From Pelodera strongyloides (lineage: Eukaryota > Nematoda > Chromadorea > Rhabditida > Rhabditidae): a stretch of 64,000 bases of DNA. This document shows, one piece after another, positions 47,151 to 60,458 of the stretch. A program made the position numbers and the translations under genes. Numbering within the stretch: position 1 is the first letter of the stretch; each line of letters starts with the position of its first letter. The notes under the pieces were generated by a model. That model was given only the letters and a program-made list of their open reading frames with translations. It searched no databases and was not told the DNA's origin. The stretch lies in the NCBI GenBank assembly GCA_036852015.1, contig JAANDG010000043.1, forward strand, positions 177,501 to 241,500, read 5' to 3'.

Positions 47151-49611
47151 ATGAATGTAATGAAGAAAGCCGATGATAATTGTGGAGTAAGTTATTTTGA
47201 TGTTCGTTTCATCCAGTGAATGATTTTTTTCATGTATATGATGTCTTAATGCGTCAATAAGGATTTGATATTACTCTTAGCCGCGAGTCTACAATTCCTG
47301 ATAACCACTTATAACGACAAACATGTAGCTCTATCCGCACATTTTCATCCTACGTGGAGGGGGTTTGGAGACCCCATCCCCGAATATTGTGTATCAAGTA
47401 TAGGCGTTTCACTTGTTTAGAACCTCATCTGGAGTATTTTGGATATTACGGATGTGTTGTGTTTCATACTTAAAAACAAGAGTATGACTAAATTCAGTGG
47501 TGTGTCTGATACTTATTGTGTGACGCGGTATATCATCGGTATATCAAGTACTTCTTTCAATCAATTATTTAGTCGATGACAAAGCGTCCGGCCACGGAAC
47601 CAATTTTTGATGGAGAGGTAGGAAGTTATGATTACTATGCTTGCGGCCGACATAAACTATCTTACAAACCTAACAAAAGACCGTTCAACAATACCGTTCT
47701 AAAATATTGTCATTTTGATTAGACTATTCATTATATCTCCCATAAAACAGAGTACAGTTAGCACACCTCTAAGTGTCTGTCAGGTTCGATGTGATGTTAC
47801 AACTGTTGCTTTTATGTACCTACGAGACTCAAACTTCTAATGACTGAAAAACCCCCGGATAACGGTATTCGGACAACGCTTATGTCGCATTACAAAATAG
47901 TTACAATACAACAACAACCCATCATGATCGTATTCGAAAGCAATATAGAAGTTGTGTTGTAACACAAAATTATTCTTATAAATATGTATTCAGAGTGTTG
48001 AAAAAAAGGCGAAAGTCGAGGAGAAAGCTGCGGAAAACGATGTGGTGGAGGTATGGGGCTTACTTAGCGCCTTTCTAAAATAACATACCCGTGTTACAAC
48101 GTTATTTGTAATATCAGGGGACATTATTCTTATCTCAATTCAGGACGAGGATAATAACCAGATAGTCGGGGAGGTCCCCGAGAAAGCCGCGGAAAACGAT
48201 GTGATGGAGGTATGGGGCTTATCGCCGTTTCTGAAGTAACATGCCAATATTACAACGTCATTTGTAATATCAGGGGACATTATTCTTATCTCAATTCAGG
48301 ACGAGGATAAGAACCAGATAGTCGGGGAGGTCCCCGAGAAAGCCGCGGAAAACGATGTGATGGCGGTATGGGGCTTATCGCCGTTTCTGAAGTAACATGC
48401 CAATATTACAACATCATTTGTAATATCAGGGGACATTATTCTTATCTCAATTCAGGACGAGGATAAGAACCAGATAGTGGGGGAGGTCCCCGAGAAAGCC
48501 GCGGAAAACGATGTGATGGAGGTATGGGGCTTATCGCCGTTTCTGAAGTAACATGCCAATATTACAACGTCATTTGTAATATCAGGGGACATTATTCTTA
48601 TCTCAATTCAGGACGAGGATAAGAACCAGATAGTCGGGGAGGTCCCCGAGAAAGCCGCGGAAAACGATGTGATGGAGGTATGGGGCTTAGCGCCGTTTCT
48701 GAAGTAACATACCAATGTTACAACGTTATTTGTGATGTATCGGAAGACAGTTTCTTATCTCTATTCAGGATGAGGATAAGAAACTAACAGTTGAGGAGGT
48801 CCCCGAGATAGCTGCGGAAAACGATGTGTTGGAGGTATGGGACTTAGCGCCGTTTCTGAAATAACATATTACCAATATCACAACGTCATGTGACATTATT
48901 ATTATCTCTATTTAGGGCCATGATCAGAAGGCTAATATCGTGGAGGAACCGGTCAATGCTAAGGACGAGGAAGCGATGCAGGTAATTTAAGTTTCTCAAA
49001 TAACCTTTTTTTTCTTAATCCATATCTTCACCTTGTCTTGTAATAATTTTTAGTCTATGCGTATAAGAAAAGGAACGGAAAATTCATACCAATTAGATTT
49101 GTCCCTGAATTTTTACCGTGTCTCCAGCTTCATTCCTAATAAGTTATTTCAGTGTCCCGGTATCACTAGCAGCGCTGATAGCGGAGACGGGGAAGAACAG
49201 AAGACACAGGAGGATGAAGAGGAAGGAACGGAGGAGCCCGTAAGTGAGGATCACACAGAGGAGAAGGAAGAGGAACAAGAGGAGAAGGAAGCGGAAGATG
49301 AGGAAGAAGAGGGGGAAGAAATTAAGGACGAGGAGAAGGAGAAGGAACAAGAGGCTCCGAGTGAGGCCAAGGAAGTACAGATGCAGAAGGTATTGTGTTT
49401 GACTTTTCTAATCAACATACCAGGCAACCAAAACAATTAGATCTAACCGATTCGACACTGAGTTGCTACGGTGAATATCAGATTATTTGGTTAGCCCCGG
49501 TGACCACTGTATGTTTTGTAATAGTTTCAGCCACCTCGTGAGATCGAGATTATAACTCTTTCTTCGGACTCGGAGGACGAGGATAAAGAGAGAGGAACAG
49601 AGGAAGAGTAG
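47151..49611 (+). CDS. Acidic repeat protein 2 with tandemly duplicated exons
   Basis: Eleven phase-0 exons: 47151-47186, 47573-47617, 47994-48050, 48144-48209, 48300-48365, 48456-48521, 48612-48677, 48769-48834, 48916-48981, 49153-49389 and 49531-49611, stopping at TAG 49609-49611 (about 285 residues). It starts MNVMKKADDNCG. Exons 4-9 are each 66 nt; four are nearly identical and encode DEDKNQIVGEVPEKAAENDV plus two residues. The tenth exon is a run of Glu/Lys/Asp, and the C-terminus ends SSDSEDEDKERGTEEE, a likely casein kinase 2 type acidic cluster. No folded domain is apparent. Length would vary with exon number between alleles. Splice signals are canonical throughout (TTCAG acceptors, GTATGG donors). 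Function unknown. Confidence 0.85.
48060..48834 (+). repeat. 156-bp tandem repeat carrying one exon per unit
   Basis: Exon starts at 48144, 48300, 48456 and 48612 are exactly 156 bp apart, and the next (48769) is 157 bp on. Each unit includes the whole 66-nt exon and 90 bp of intron, so copies can be added or lost without changing the reading frame. Confidence 0.95.
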
Positions 49612-49624
49612 TGAAGATAAATGT

Positions 49625-51850
49625 TGGACAATTATTATAAAGTTCATGATTTTTTTGCCCACCGTTACGCCAGGAAAAAAAACTAAAATGCCGGTAGCAA
49701 TGTCTCACTGTTTTTCAAATTTATTTGGGTTACCTTAGTTAGAGTCTTCAAGTTGTATAATTTTCATCAATTTGTTCCTTTACTCTACTTACTGTATTTT
49801 TTCGAAACTTATAGTTCAATGTTTGTTCGCCGAGAGGGCTGTTCATGCTTTATTTTTATGCTGCTCATGTCTTTGTTTTTTTTCCTTCTTATACTAGTGT
49901 TATATTTGTGATGTTGATCACTTATGTTATTGATGATTGTTACTTGTTATAAAAATTAACATTATTTACTTTTTCGAGTGACTTATTAAAAAAAGTCCGT
50001 ATGTTGAAAGTCTATTCACGTACTTGGTTCAGATTCACTGAGTTACAAAAATGGTAATTTGGACCGAATACTAATTAATGTTCAGAACTGCGAGCATAAT
50101 CAAATATCAACGGAAAGCAGTAGCTCACACTCAACAAAACCGGGCATCATTACAGCTTCTTCGTTTTATTATCCTCAGCATCATACTGGACGTATAGACC
50201 TCAGCATCTTACTGGAAGTTGCTCTAACCGTAATTTAGGATTTCTTTCACGCAAAAATGCAAGATTTTTGATAGAAAGCTCTGTACTTCCTGAAATGCAA
50301 CTACAGTACCAGAACTAAATTTGTTTTGAAGTTGCCAAATCAATGCCATAAGAATCCAGGAAAAGTTCCGTCAATAACTATTTTCAATAAGTAATTTTCT
50401 AAAGCACTGTCTGTGCCAACATTCAGCTCACAATTTTAACTTCTGTGGAATGAGTCCTTTGTTACCGCCATAGCGCAAACATAGGTTGGGTTTTTCCCTT
50501 CAGTGTTACAATTACACCTTGGAATTTTTACTGTTGAACAAAGTGTCGTCACTTATTAAACCACTTTCTTTCGAATTAGTATAACCTTTTGCTTTTGCTT
50601 AGGAAACATACCACTGCATTTCATTCAACAGCCACTTCTGGTTGACGCTCCTTGCAACTACACATGAATTGCTTAGTGTATTGTTTTGTTTAGTTCAAGG
50701 CGGCTTGTGTTCTAACGACTGAATACCCTCAGGTATTGCATTTCCCACCCTAACCCGCACTGTTTGTACCCTACATCCGTCACTTGAATGCACGCGCTGT
50801 CAAAGTCTCACTCAACTAAGGACAACCTCCACCACAAACAGTTCCCTATTCAACATCGTTTACAGACTATTAGCGAGTAAAGTTTCCAAGATTTGATAGT
50901 AGTACCTCACAAAGACACTCGTTTGATCAACAAATAAGACATCACTTTATTTATTCAATAGTGTGCTTCATCTAAAACTATATTTCTTTAAGGTAATTCC
51001 CTACTCATACGAGAAAGCTGAGAGGCTAGTTTTAGTTTTTATTTGTCATTGGCTGTCTTTATTACTTTCTTTTTACACAACCTTATAAAAACGTTGACAT
51101 TTTTTGTGGCAGCGTGTTTGGTATGTTTGTCCGTCATGTACATACCTCTTTAACCATCACAAATGCGCTGCCACAGCTCCACTTTCTGTTTTTCTGAGAA
51201 CATTACTTACTCAATTAAGGGAGGGGAGACTAATGTAACCGTGGGCATTATTCACCTTTCATCGCATACCTTATTATACGTTCACCTTATTGTGATTACT
51301 GAGATTAGACATTCAATCGTTGACAGTATTTTCCCAAACATAGAAAGACGAGACACTTCGCTAAAATTTACATACAATTATTCTCCCTCGTGAGCTATTT
51401 ATTTCATTCACTTAATTTTTTCTATATTTGCAGAAAATTAAACTATGATATCCATCGATGTCTTGTACTTATTCTTTGCAAACCGGTTAAACTATGATTA
51501 TTTCTTTCTTATCAAGACTCGTTTTGCCGACGAACCTAAATTATACTGTAAGATCAAATGGATAGAATGTATTCATTAATTATCGTCTGCTAATTATCGA
51601 AGGCGTATGTCGATAGGATGTCGTGCCCTCTCCAGATTTGTTCTGTTCCCGAGCTTGTTTGGTAGTCTATGAGTGAGTGGTCTCAGTGCGTTCCTCGATC
51701 TAGCCCCGCCCATCACAGACTCCGCTTATTGTTGAATCCCACCACCTTCCTTACATTGTATATATGAAAGTTTTATGGTCACCCTTGAACTTCTCTACTA
51801 TTTTTTTCCATTATTATCTACAAGCTTACTCTTTGCTATTTTTTGCTTAG
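49625..51850. other. Intergenic region before the cadherin gene
   Basis: AT-rich, no exon recognised. It should contain the 3' end of the acidic gene and the promoter of the cadherin gene, but I see no definable element. Confidence 0.5.
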
Positions 51851-51900
51851 GCATTTAACATTGGCTTTCCGTACAAATGCACCATATGTTTTAGCTCAAA

Positions 51901-54086
51901 ATGATACCAAGAAAGCAGCGGATAACCTATATTTTTGTTCAAATGTTTTCGATTGTTTCGGCTTGTTTACTGGAGGACGGACGAAGTTCAGTGTATCTTT
52001 CGGTGTTCGAAGACTTGGAGCCAGGCAAGTGTTGTAAATATAGGTGCCACATTGAAATACACAATGAGATTTCTACCACCGCAAATAAACATGATCTCCG
52101 TCTGATGTGCATGTTTCATGTAAAATATTGACATAATTACAAAAATATTCATTTATGTATTCATTTATATGTTGGGCCGAATCACTAATTTTATTTATAC
52201 CCTAAAAATTGTCTCCAAAAGCCATATACTCTTCGTACGTATGATGACAGCCCCTACGTCATTCTGCCCTAACACAGCTAGCTATTTTGTGGTATTCTTT
52301 TGCCATTATTACCTGTTGTTAATGGGATTCTTGCTCTCCAACCAAGGACTAATTAGTGAAATTGTTGCCCCAATTTTTTTGTTGGCTTACTTTGTTTACG
52401 CATTTGAACGCCTTACTTGGAGCTTATTAAATGCTCCGTTCCAAAAATGTGGAGCGATCTTTATTTTTTTTGTAAGGTCGCAGATAAGTACACTTGATTC
52501 AATTTTAATTCTGTGCTAGCGAACGAGTGAAAAATTTCAAATATTTTGAACAGGAAATTGAAATCCCATTTCGTGGGCACATGGCTTCATTGATGTACAC
52601 CAAACAACAATAGAATCTAGCAAGACAATGCTGTGCAGCTAACGGGAGTTTGGTTGTACGTAATCATTGCACTCCTACTCACTATTGTTCTCTTATTTAT
52701 ATTTATGATTTAGGGGAGCTGGTTGGCAAGATCCCGATTGAAGGATTTACTCAAGGATCAGATATCACCCTTCGACTTGTTAAAGGAAATGAGCTTCTTA
52801 GTCTACCTGAAGGAACCAATGAATTAAAACTGTTGACGCCATTGGATAGAGATGAGGTTTGTCAATCACCCTCTTACATTTATTGGTATCTGAGGACTTT
52901 TCCGTCATCTAACGATTTCCGTTCTTTTCAACAGAATATGAGCCGCGCCAAATCGGTAAGTTTATCTCCGTCTGTTCTTGTTTCATTGTTATTTTTTTAC
53001 TAATATTGTTTTAAATGTTGTCAAGTGCGGGTGGTTTTTTTATATGAATTAATGTTTCACGAATGATTGCTCAAGGAAGGCGAACACCTTTGCACCTTCT
53101 CTGACAATTAGTTTCCCGCCAGTGCTGATATGACCTTCACCTAGGAACATCGTTTATTACCCGCAATTTGTTGCTTCCCACGCTTTCTCATCTTTTTATC
53201 AACACTTTTTTGGTAATCAAGCCCTTTTTGTGCCGTTCGCCGAAGATGTTTTTGCCAAAGCGGCACCCAAAAAACTCGAGAGTTAATGGATTGACTAAGT
53301 TTTTGAAAACTAAGAACTAATTACATTGCCCTCCTTTTGATAATCTGACAAGTAGTACAGTCAAGTTTTTTTCTGATTAACACAAAGTCACAGCGCATGG
53401 AGTGTCTGAGGGGGATGTCTATTCAACTAAAAGAAGTGGATTTGTACTGTTTCCTCCTGCTGGTCTAGTCTAACGAGTTTAATGGTAAGCAGTTGTCATT
53501 ACTGCATTTTATACTAATAATTCTGCTTAACGAAATTCCCGTCGCTAGCGCATACTCGTCAATTTTTCATCATCTCTCCTTGTTGCCAACAATAAGAGCC
53601 AATATAAAAAGCAGTTGGCGTTGGGTCTTTGTGATCGAATTCACTTCCATTTGTTTTCTGCAATATTCTCTACCGATGCATACCAAATGTCGGTATGGAG
53701 TCCACTAGCACATTCGGCGGGCTCGGATAAAATGCTTGCAATGTCGAGACACATTAGGTATAAGTGTATAGCAGAAACACAAGAAAGTGAGGGTGCGACT
53801 GCAACCTTGGAAACGTTTTAGGGATTAATAGAGAGTCTTTAGCAAAACCGGGATGCATCAGCTGTTCAGCTCAGTGTGTAATTTCCCGACACTATCAGTA
53901 CTTTTGAAGTAGTGTGTCCCGAAGGGAACTGTTCAGAAACGCTTGTCACCTCTGGTCATTGTTTATCCAGTTGTAGGACCTCTCATTGCGCACGACAATG
54001 CTCTCTCAATTCTTCAGCGTGAGAAAACATAGGAATCAAACAGCTAATATACATCGGATTGCTGTATTAGCGCTAACAATAAAAAG

Positions 54087-54146
<60 letters not shown>

Positions 54147-57100
54147 CAAATAAGAACTGCAAGACTTTTCGAGCACCATTTTCCCGTTTGCACCCCTATT
54201 TTGTTTGTATCCTCATGTGATAGAATAGATTTTTCTCTAGCGTAATCATAGCATTTTTCCATCGGAACCATGTTATCTCTTGAGTACGCGAGATTTCCTT
54301 TCGGTCAAAGACAAAAGAATCGCGGCTTGTTTTTGTGCTTTTTTGCCGCTTGCGCTTCCGCACTGCCTCGGCGACATATCCAAACAGATCCCGATCCCTG
54401 TTTGTGGAGAAAAACACACAAAAACCAAGGGACATTGTGGAATTCCGAGGATCTTTACAGAGATCAAGGTCCTTCTTGCTAATCTTGAAATCTACTGACA
54501 ATATCATAAATATGCCGAAATACGTCGCCTGAAACAATTGTCATCCCCTATTCTAAGCCCTCTTCGCGCCACTAGTTATGTCTCTGCCTCTGGCTGGAGG
54601 GTGTTGAGACTAAATGAATTTGGTGCACAGATTGTGCCAATTTTCACTGACTGAGGGATATGGGTACCCCTGTCGGAACAGAAGAAGGGTTATGAAGGGA
54701 AGAACACCAGTTAGATATGGGGACACCGCCAAATAGAGTATATAATGATTTGAAAGATAACTGATATTTTGTCTTTCTAAATTCTAAAAGCTGGTTAAAA
54801 TCTACGGGAAATAATATAAAAAAACTGATATTTCTTAGATGTTGGTGTTTTCATACAAACCTGATATACGTATCTCGACGGCATCCGTCTTTCTTGTTTG
54901 TTTGCCTTATTATGTGGTGCAATGAGGAATTGGTGCGCAGACTTAATTCTATACTTATCACCTATTCGAATGTAGAAAGGATAAACTGTTTACATTCAAT
55001 AAACGCATACGTGTTTAAAACAATGTCTAGCAACTGGAAACCCATAACATCAAAAGTTTTTAAACAATGAACTGTTGGCTACTGTGGGTATCTGAAACAT
55101 ACATGTGAATGCTTCATGGCTATTAAGACATTCATTTGCGAATCTCTCTTTCTTTAACGATGTGCCCAATATTGGTGGTATGTACATTACCCAGGCCCAG
55201 GCAGTTCGTTCGTTGAGGGCACGACTTATTTGCACACTTGGGTGTTGACGCCTTGCTCTTAAGGCAAAATAGGAGAAGGATAACGAACTTGGGGTTGATG
55301 CCTTTGATCAACATCGAAGCTTCTTTTTTACAGGGTAGTGCCAAGTTCGAGGCCGTCGTGGAGTGTCAATCAAAACAAGATTCGGATTTTAATCAGGTTT
55401 GTCATAACCTATTATGCAACTTCCGGGTCAAGGTTTTGTCCTGCCTCGTACATTTTGATTCAAGTTTTTACGTACACATACGTTTGCATGTTATTTTATA
55501 CTAAGCAAGCGAATCATCCGGTCCGTGATCCAAACGATGTGAAGAAATCCAGTCTTGAACTGATTCTTCTTCAAACATCACCAGAGACTGACAGTTGAAA
55601 TTTGATACATTCGACATTGATCATAGACTTTGCATGCGTGATATATTAACCTGAATCAAGATCAAATACCGATAGGTGAAAATAATAAAGCGATTGATTG
55701 CACTTCAGCTCAATATAAGCGTGTTGGTGACCGTAAAAGACGTGAACGATAATGCTCCTCAATTCGACCAACCCGAGTACCATTTCAATGTGTCCGAGGA
55801 GTTACCAGTTGGTGAGTTAGTTTTCAAATGTAGCGTTTTGATTTCAATGATTGTCTGTTTTAGATATGCGAAGATGATATTTAGGTACCATCGTGTACAC
55901 GGATCTTTCTGCTACCGATAAAGACCAACCGGGGCCTAATTCCTTCCTACAATACACGATCCTCCCTTCTAAGCACTCGCATCTCCTGGGCATTGAAGAC
56001 CCTTTTAAGCCAGTCATTATTGTAAAGGTAATGGTTTTGCTCTGGTCTTTCTTTTTAAAGTGGTGAAATGACATTCTCAACTACACATAAATAATACCCT
56101 CAGAAAAATGAATTAACAATTATTTGCAGGATCGAATTGACTATGAGACCGTTCGTAGTTTCACCATTCAAGTAGAGGCCAGAGACCAAGGGGTGCCCAG
56201 TCAAGCCTCCGTTGTGCCTGTGCATGTCACAGTTGAGGTATGGCAATGTTCTTGCAATAGCTTTCGTTTGTAAACTGACATACGAGTATATGTAACAATG
56301 GAACTTCCGATTATTTCAGGATCAAAACGATTTGAGCCCGGTCTTCGAACACAAGTATTATGTGGCACGGAAAATCTTGGTGAGAGAAATTGTTTCTTTT
56401 CTACATTTCACCAAATGATTTATGGCGTTTGGTTGTTAAGAAAGAGATCCGCACTGATAAACATTCGCACAAACTGTTGTCCCCAGATTCAAAAGATATG
56501 GACCCGTCCCGGTTCAAAACTTAAGGGTCAAATTGCCATAACTTCGTGACGAGTCAGGCAAATATTCATGTGCGTTCCGTGTTGGAGCACAATGATTTTT
56601 GTTGTTCTTAGTGTTAGAACATGGTCTCCCGGCCGGATATTTGATACAGGCCGACAGAGCTTGAGAGTCGTGTGGAAGGTCTGAGGCAAATTTGCATACG
56701 CACCCTCGAGAAGGCCCGCGAGGGAGTGGTGAATGCCTACACAGGACGCACATACATTAAGCATCCAAAGGGGCCGGAAGGCTAAAAGCGGACCAAAAAA
56801 ACGAGCTGATCATTATCGGGCTAAGAATGTTTATTATTGTTTGCAGGAAGGCGAACTTGTGGTGGGGCCATCCACTGTGAAAGCTGTTGATGGAGACGCC
56901 TTGAATGCTTCCGTTTCTTACGATTTATCTGGAGGTTATTTTTTATATGTAGCCAAAAAAAGTTTGCTCTATGATATAGAATGTCGGTTGTGCACTTGAT
57001 TGATGATTTGTTATGTATCGGAACATAATTTTAAAATAGTTTCGAATACAAATCTGCTTTAGAGCTGAGTTCTCACTTTGCAATCGACCACACTGGCCAT

Positions 57101-60100
57101 ATACGCGTGAGGAGCAATCCGCCACCTCCTTTCGCTGTTTTCTTTATTCATGTGAGTTTCAACTACTTCTATTTTTTTTGCAAAGTATATTTATGATTAT
57201 GTCTGACACTAAAATTCCAACATTCTTTTCTTTTTCTTTTTTTGCAATTCTACCGCGAAGTGTCTACTTATGTGTCAATGCTCCCGGTTGTCATATTATG
57301 ATATTGTCTCGTTGTCACATTTGGGTGGCGCCTACTCTCCTTACCCCTCTCTATGGCCTCTTACCAATCACCATAATGGGGTCGTCCAGACGGCTGCCAT
57401 GAATTTGCATACTTGTTGAGGTTATAGACCAAGGAAAGGAAAAAACACCTTAGGTTGATTATAAAGGGAACTTAATAAACATTCGGGTTTTCAGGCTTAC
57501 GAAGAAGAGAATCCGGATAAAAATTCCACAGCAATTATTCGAGTGCAATTGGGAAGCAATATCCACTTCGAGAACGATCTCTACAATATTAAGGTGAAGA
57601 AAGCACTGTTCTGTAACATAAAACAAAATTGTGTGGTGCGGTCGCAGATTCTTGAAACAACAATGATTATCTTCAGATTGCGAGTGCTACTCCAAAGGGC
57701 ACCGTTCTTCTACGACCAAAAGCCTACTCTGAAACGGTAAATTTTTCTGCACACTTATGCACAGTTTCTATTATCAATGTTCATACTTTGAAAAAAAATT
57801 CATTTTTATCAATAATAAACTTTCTTTGAAAATTTCCAGTGGAAGAATGGCAAAAAGCAGGTACATTTCTGGTATTTCTTTGCGTTTGTTATTGTGTCGT
57901 TTTTTCTTTGTATTATTTTCGGTTTAATGTGTGTCATTTGCAAAGGACGGAACACACTGTTGAACCAAACGCTATCGCGCTAACGAAGGAAAATGATTAA
58001 ATATTACAGAACGCTCGCCTGAAGTATTCAATGTCAACTAGCCACGGTATTGTGAGCATAGATCCCAGCACGGGAACAATTATTATGGGAGAATTACCCA
58101 TGCAACTCCGGCCATTCTACGAGTTCAATATCACGGCTTCGGACTCCGAAGATGTGAATATTTTCTTGCTTATTAAGACTTACTTATTGCCATTCTTCAC
58201 ATTCACCTTTCACAATATAATCAAAACGAACTATTGGTAGACCACTGTCACATGTTTCAATGTATTCAGGTTACGACCGCACGAATGCATGTATTTGTCG
58301 ACGCGGTCAGTGACTGTCTGGAAGGGCCAAAGTTCGAGAATCCGGAATACACCGTTCAGGTAGAATGCCACTCTTTGGCTTCTTTGACCATGCTCGAGTA
58401 ATTGTTGAAACCTGCGTAACCTGATGTTTGCATGAGTCGTTTTGTGTATATTTCAGATGGAGTCGCTTTCTCTCATGGGACCATTACGCGTAAACATGGA
58501 ACACGTTATGTTCGAGCTCCTAAATATGAAAAGGTACTTTTTTGTATATTTTAGTTTGAATACGAGGGTTTCTTCAAATAAAATAATATCTATTTCCAGA
58601 GACTTTATAATCAGTGGTGACGGACATCTATCGCTCCGGCCCCAGGCTTCACCTCAATGTGTAATTTGCGAGTTAGTGATTCTGGCAAAAGACCAACAAG
58701 GACGTGTTGGATTAGCTAAGGTAATGACTGGATGTATTCTTTCGTTATTATCGTAATACAAAAATAATAATTTATTTCCAGATGGCAAGTTGAATTCAAA
58801 TGCATTTGTATCTGTTTGTTAAAAAAAGCTTCCTGCAGAAAGAACAAAGTTTCTTTTCAGGTGACCATCAGAACCGGTGCCTTCGTTATGGCTACTTCCT
58901 CGGTGCTTACTATTCTGATCCTCATCATACTGGCGTTTATTTTTGCCCTACTCGTCATTTTCGTCTGCCGAAAAGTCTCACATGTGTAAGTTTTCGCAAA
59001 GTATTCCAGAACTCTACTCCTTTATCTTCCTGCATGTTATATCACCTTTTTAGGGCACCAGTCATCCTCAAAAGAATTAAAGTTATTGTTTAAAGCGATA
59101 TAACACACTGGTTTTTTTTTTCATCAAAAATAGTTCAAAAACCTGTATTGAGGCAAATAACATAAGACAAACTGAATGTAGAAAAAAGTGAATGTTTCAA
59201 GCAGAAAACGCTTAAAACTTATTGTTTAGTTGGAGACAAAATAAGCACGATCGTATGTGTTATCTGAACAGATCGACTGACACAGGAGTGGTTATTTCGG
59301 GAACTGGATCTAACAGGTGAACCAATTAAACACCTAACCTTTTTTACCTTCAGTGTTCGTATGCACATTGTAGACTTAGCTTCGTCAACATTTGGAATTT
59401 TGTCTGGCTATTGTCTTATAGGAAACAAAACTTTTGCCGTATGTTCCTCAACCAAACATGTAAGAATTGTTCTATATGTGGGAATACTTATCTCCATTAA
59501 CATGTATATATTGCACTACCAGAAGCAACTCGATGTGGAATTGTAAGTCCGTTGATTTTGAGTAACCCTAGGATCTGTAGCAGTTATACAGGTACTGTAG
59601 ATACATTCAATGTTTTTGGATAACTGTGGAATTAACATTTTCTTCTAATAATATAACTCACTCAATACTTCTGATGACAGAGGTGAATCGCTCATATTCC
59701 AAGATTTTAGGTACGTCGTGAACCCAACCAAAGACAGTCGCCTTGATACTTCTACAACCATTGTCAAATCTCCGGCTCCTCCAAGGGCAAGCGGAGCACA
59801 TCTTGTACCAGTCACAGTAAGCAATCATGATGGAGCACCCACTGTTTATTTCTGAATTTCTAAGGTTCTCCTGTTCTCCGTGTACTTGTAAGTCTTACTT
59901 GCAGTCCTTTAGTTTTCATGTTCATATATTTGTTTTCGCCTATTTTTTTTGTTAACCCACATTGTGAGGTATATTGCTCATTATTTCAAAATAGTCTAGG
60001 CACTATGTTAAGCATGCAGGGCAAAACATTTCAGTTAATCACATTAACTTCAAGCATTCATTATTTATTTTCCAAGTGTGCGCATTGTAGAATTGTTCAT

Positions 60101-60299
60101 TCGGTTCTAAGTTTGCATGTTTATGATAGAAAAAATGGATATAGTATACCATTTGCATAATCCCGAGTGTTTGATGTAGACCCATTGATTGTCCTTTTTT
60201 TATATAACTTATTGTCTCAGTCACAAAAAATGTTGTTTCCTTCCGCAGATACACAACACTGTCACCTCAATTAAAGGCCAAAATAGAGCTTATACTTAA
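51901..60299 (+). CDS. Cadherin, single-pass, 20 exons (~621 aa)
   Basis: Exon lengths sum to 1866 nt, exactly in frame: 51901-52024, 52714-52856, 52935-52955, 55334-55396, 55709-55811, 55885-56027, 56130-56237, 56320-56379, 56847-56934, 57063-57151, 57495-57593, 57677-57736, 57840-57860, 58010-58153, 58270-58359, 58457-58533, 58600-58720, 58861-58985, 59681-59816, 60249-60299. An in-frame TAG precedes the ATG. The N-terminus looks like a signal peptide (YIFVQMFSIVSACLLEDG). Cadherin calcium-site motifs include LDRDE, DVNDNAPQF, DYE, EARDQG and DQNDLSPVF. These give two clear extracellular repeats, followed by two or three degenerate ones. A membrane span (VLTILILIILAFIFALLVIF) lies near residue 540, then a short cytoplasmic tail ending NRAYT without a catenin-binding motif I can recognise. 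It probably mediates cell adhesion; a non-classical nematode cadherin. Confidence 0.9.
54089..54141. repeat. (TA)n microsatellite
   Basis: Pure TA repeat within the 2.4-kb third intron of the cadherin gene. Confidence 0.95.
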
Positions 60300-60452
60300 T
60301 TACTTGTTTCGTTGCCAAAGATGATATGATGTTTTCACTAACAACTAACGTTTTGTTTGCGTGCTCCCTTGTATTGATCTCATCTTCACGTTTTGTTTTT
60401 CTAGTTTGTCCTTACCTGACCAAACATTTCCCAAGTACACTTTGATGTGATA

Positions 60453-60458
60453 AATAAA
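60453..60458 (+). terminator. Polyadenylation signal of the cadherin gene
   Basis: AATAAA about 155 nt downstream of the cadherin TAA, followed by a T-rich stretch. Confidence 0.55.

Noticed and set aside
49144..49436. Leu/Phe- and Ser-rich minus-strand frames
   Set aside because: Antisense shadows of the Glu/Lys-rich exon 49153-49389.
54196..54537. Five overlapping frames inside a cadherin intron, longest 113 codons
   Set aside because: None joins in phase with the cadherin exons, and no motif is visible; most likely chance.
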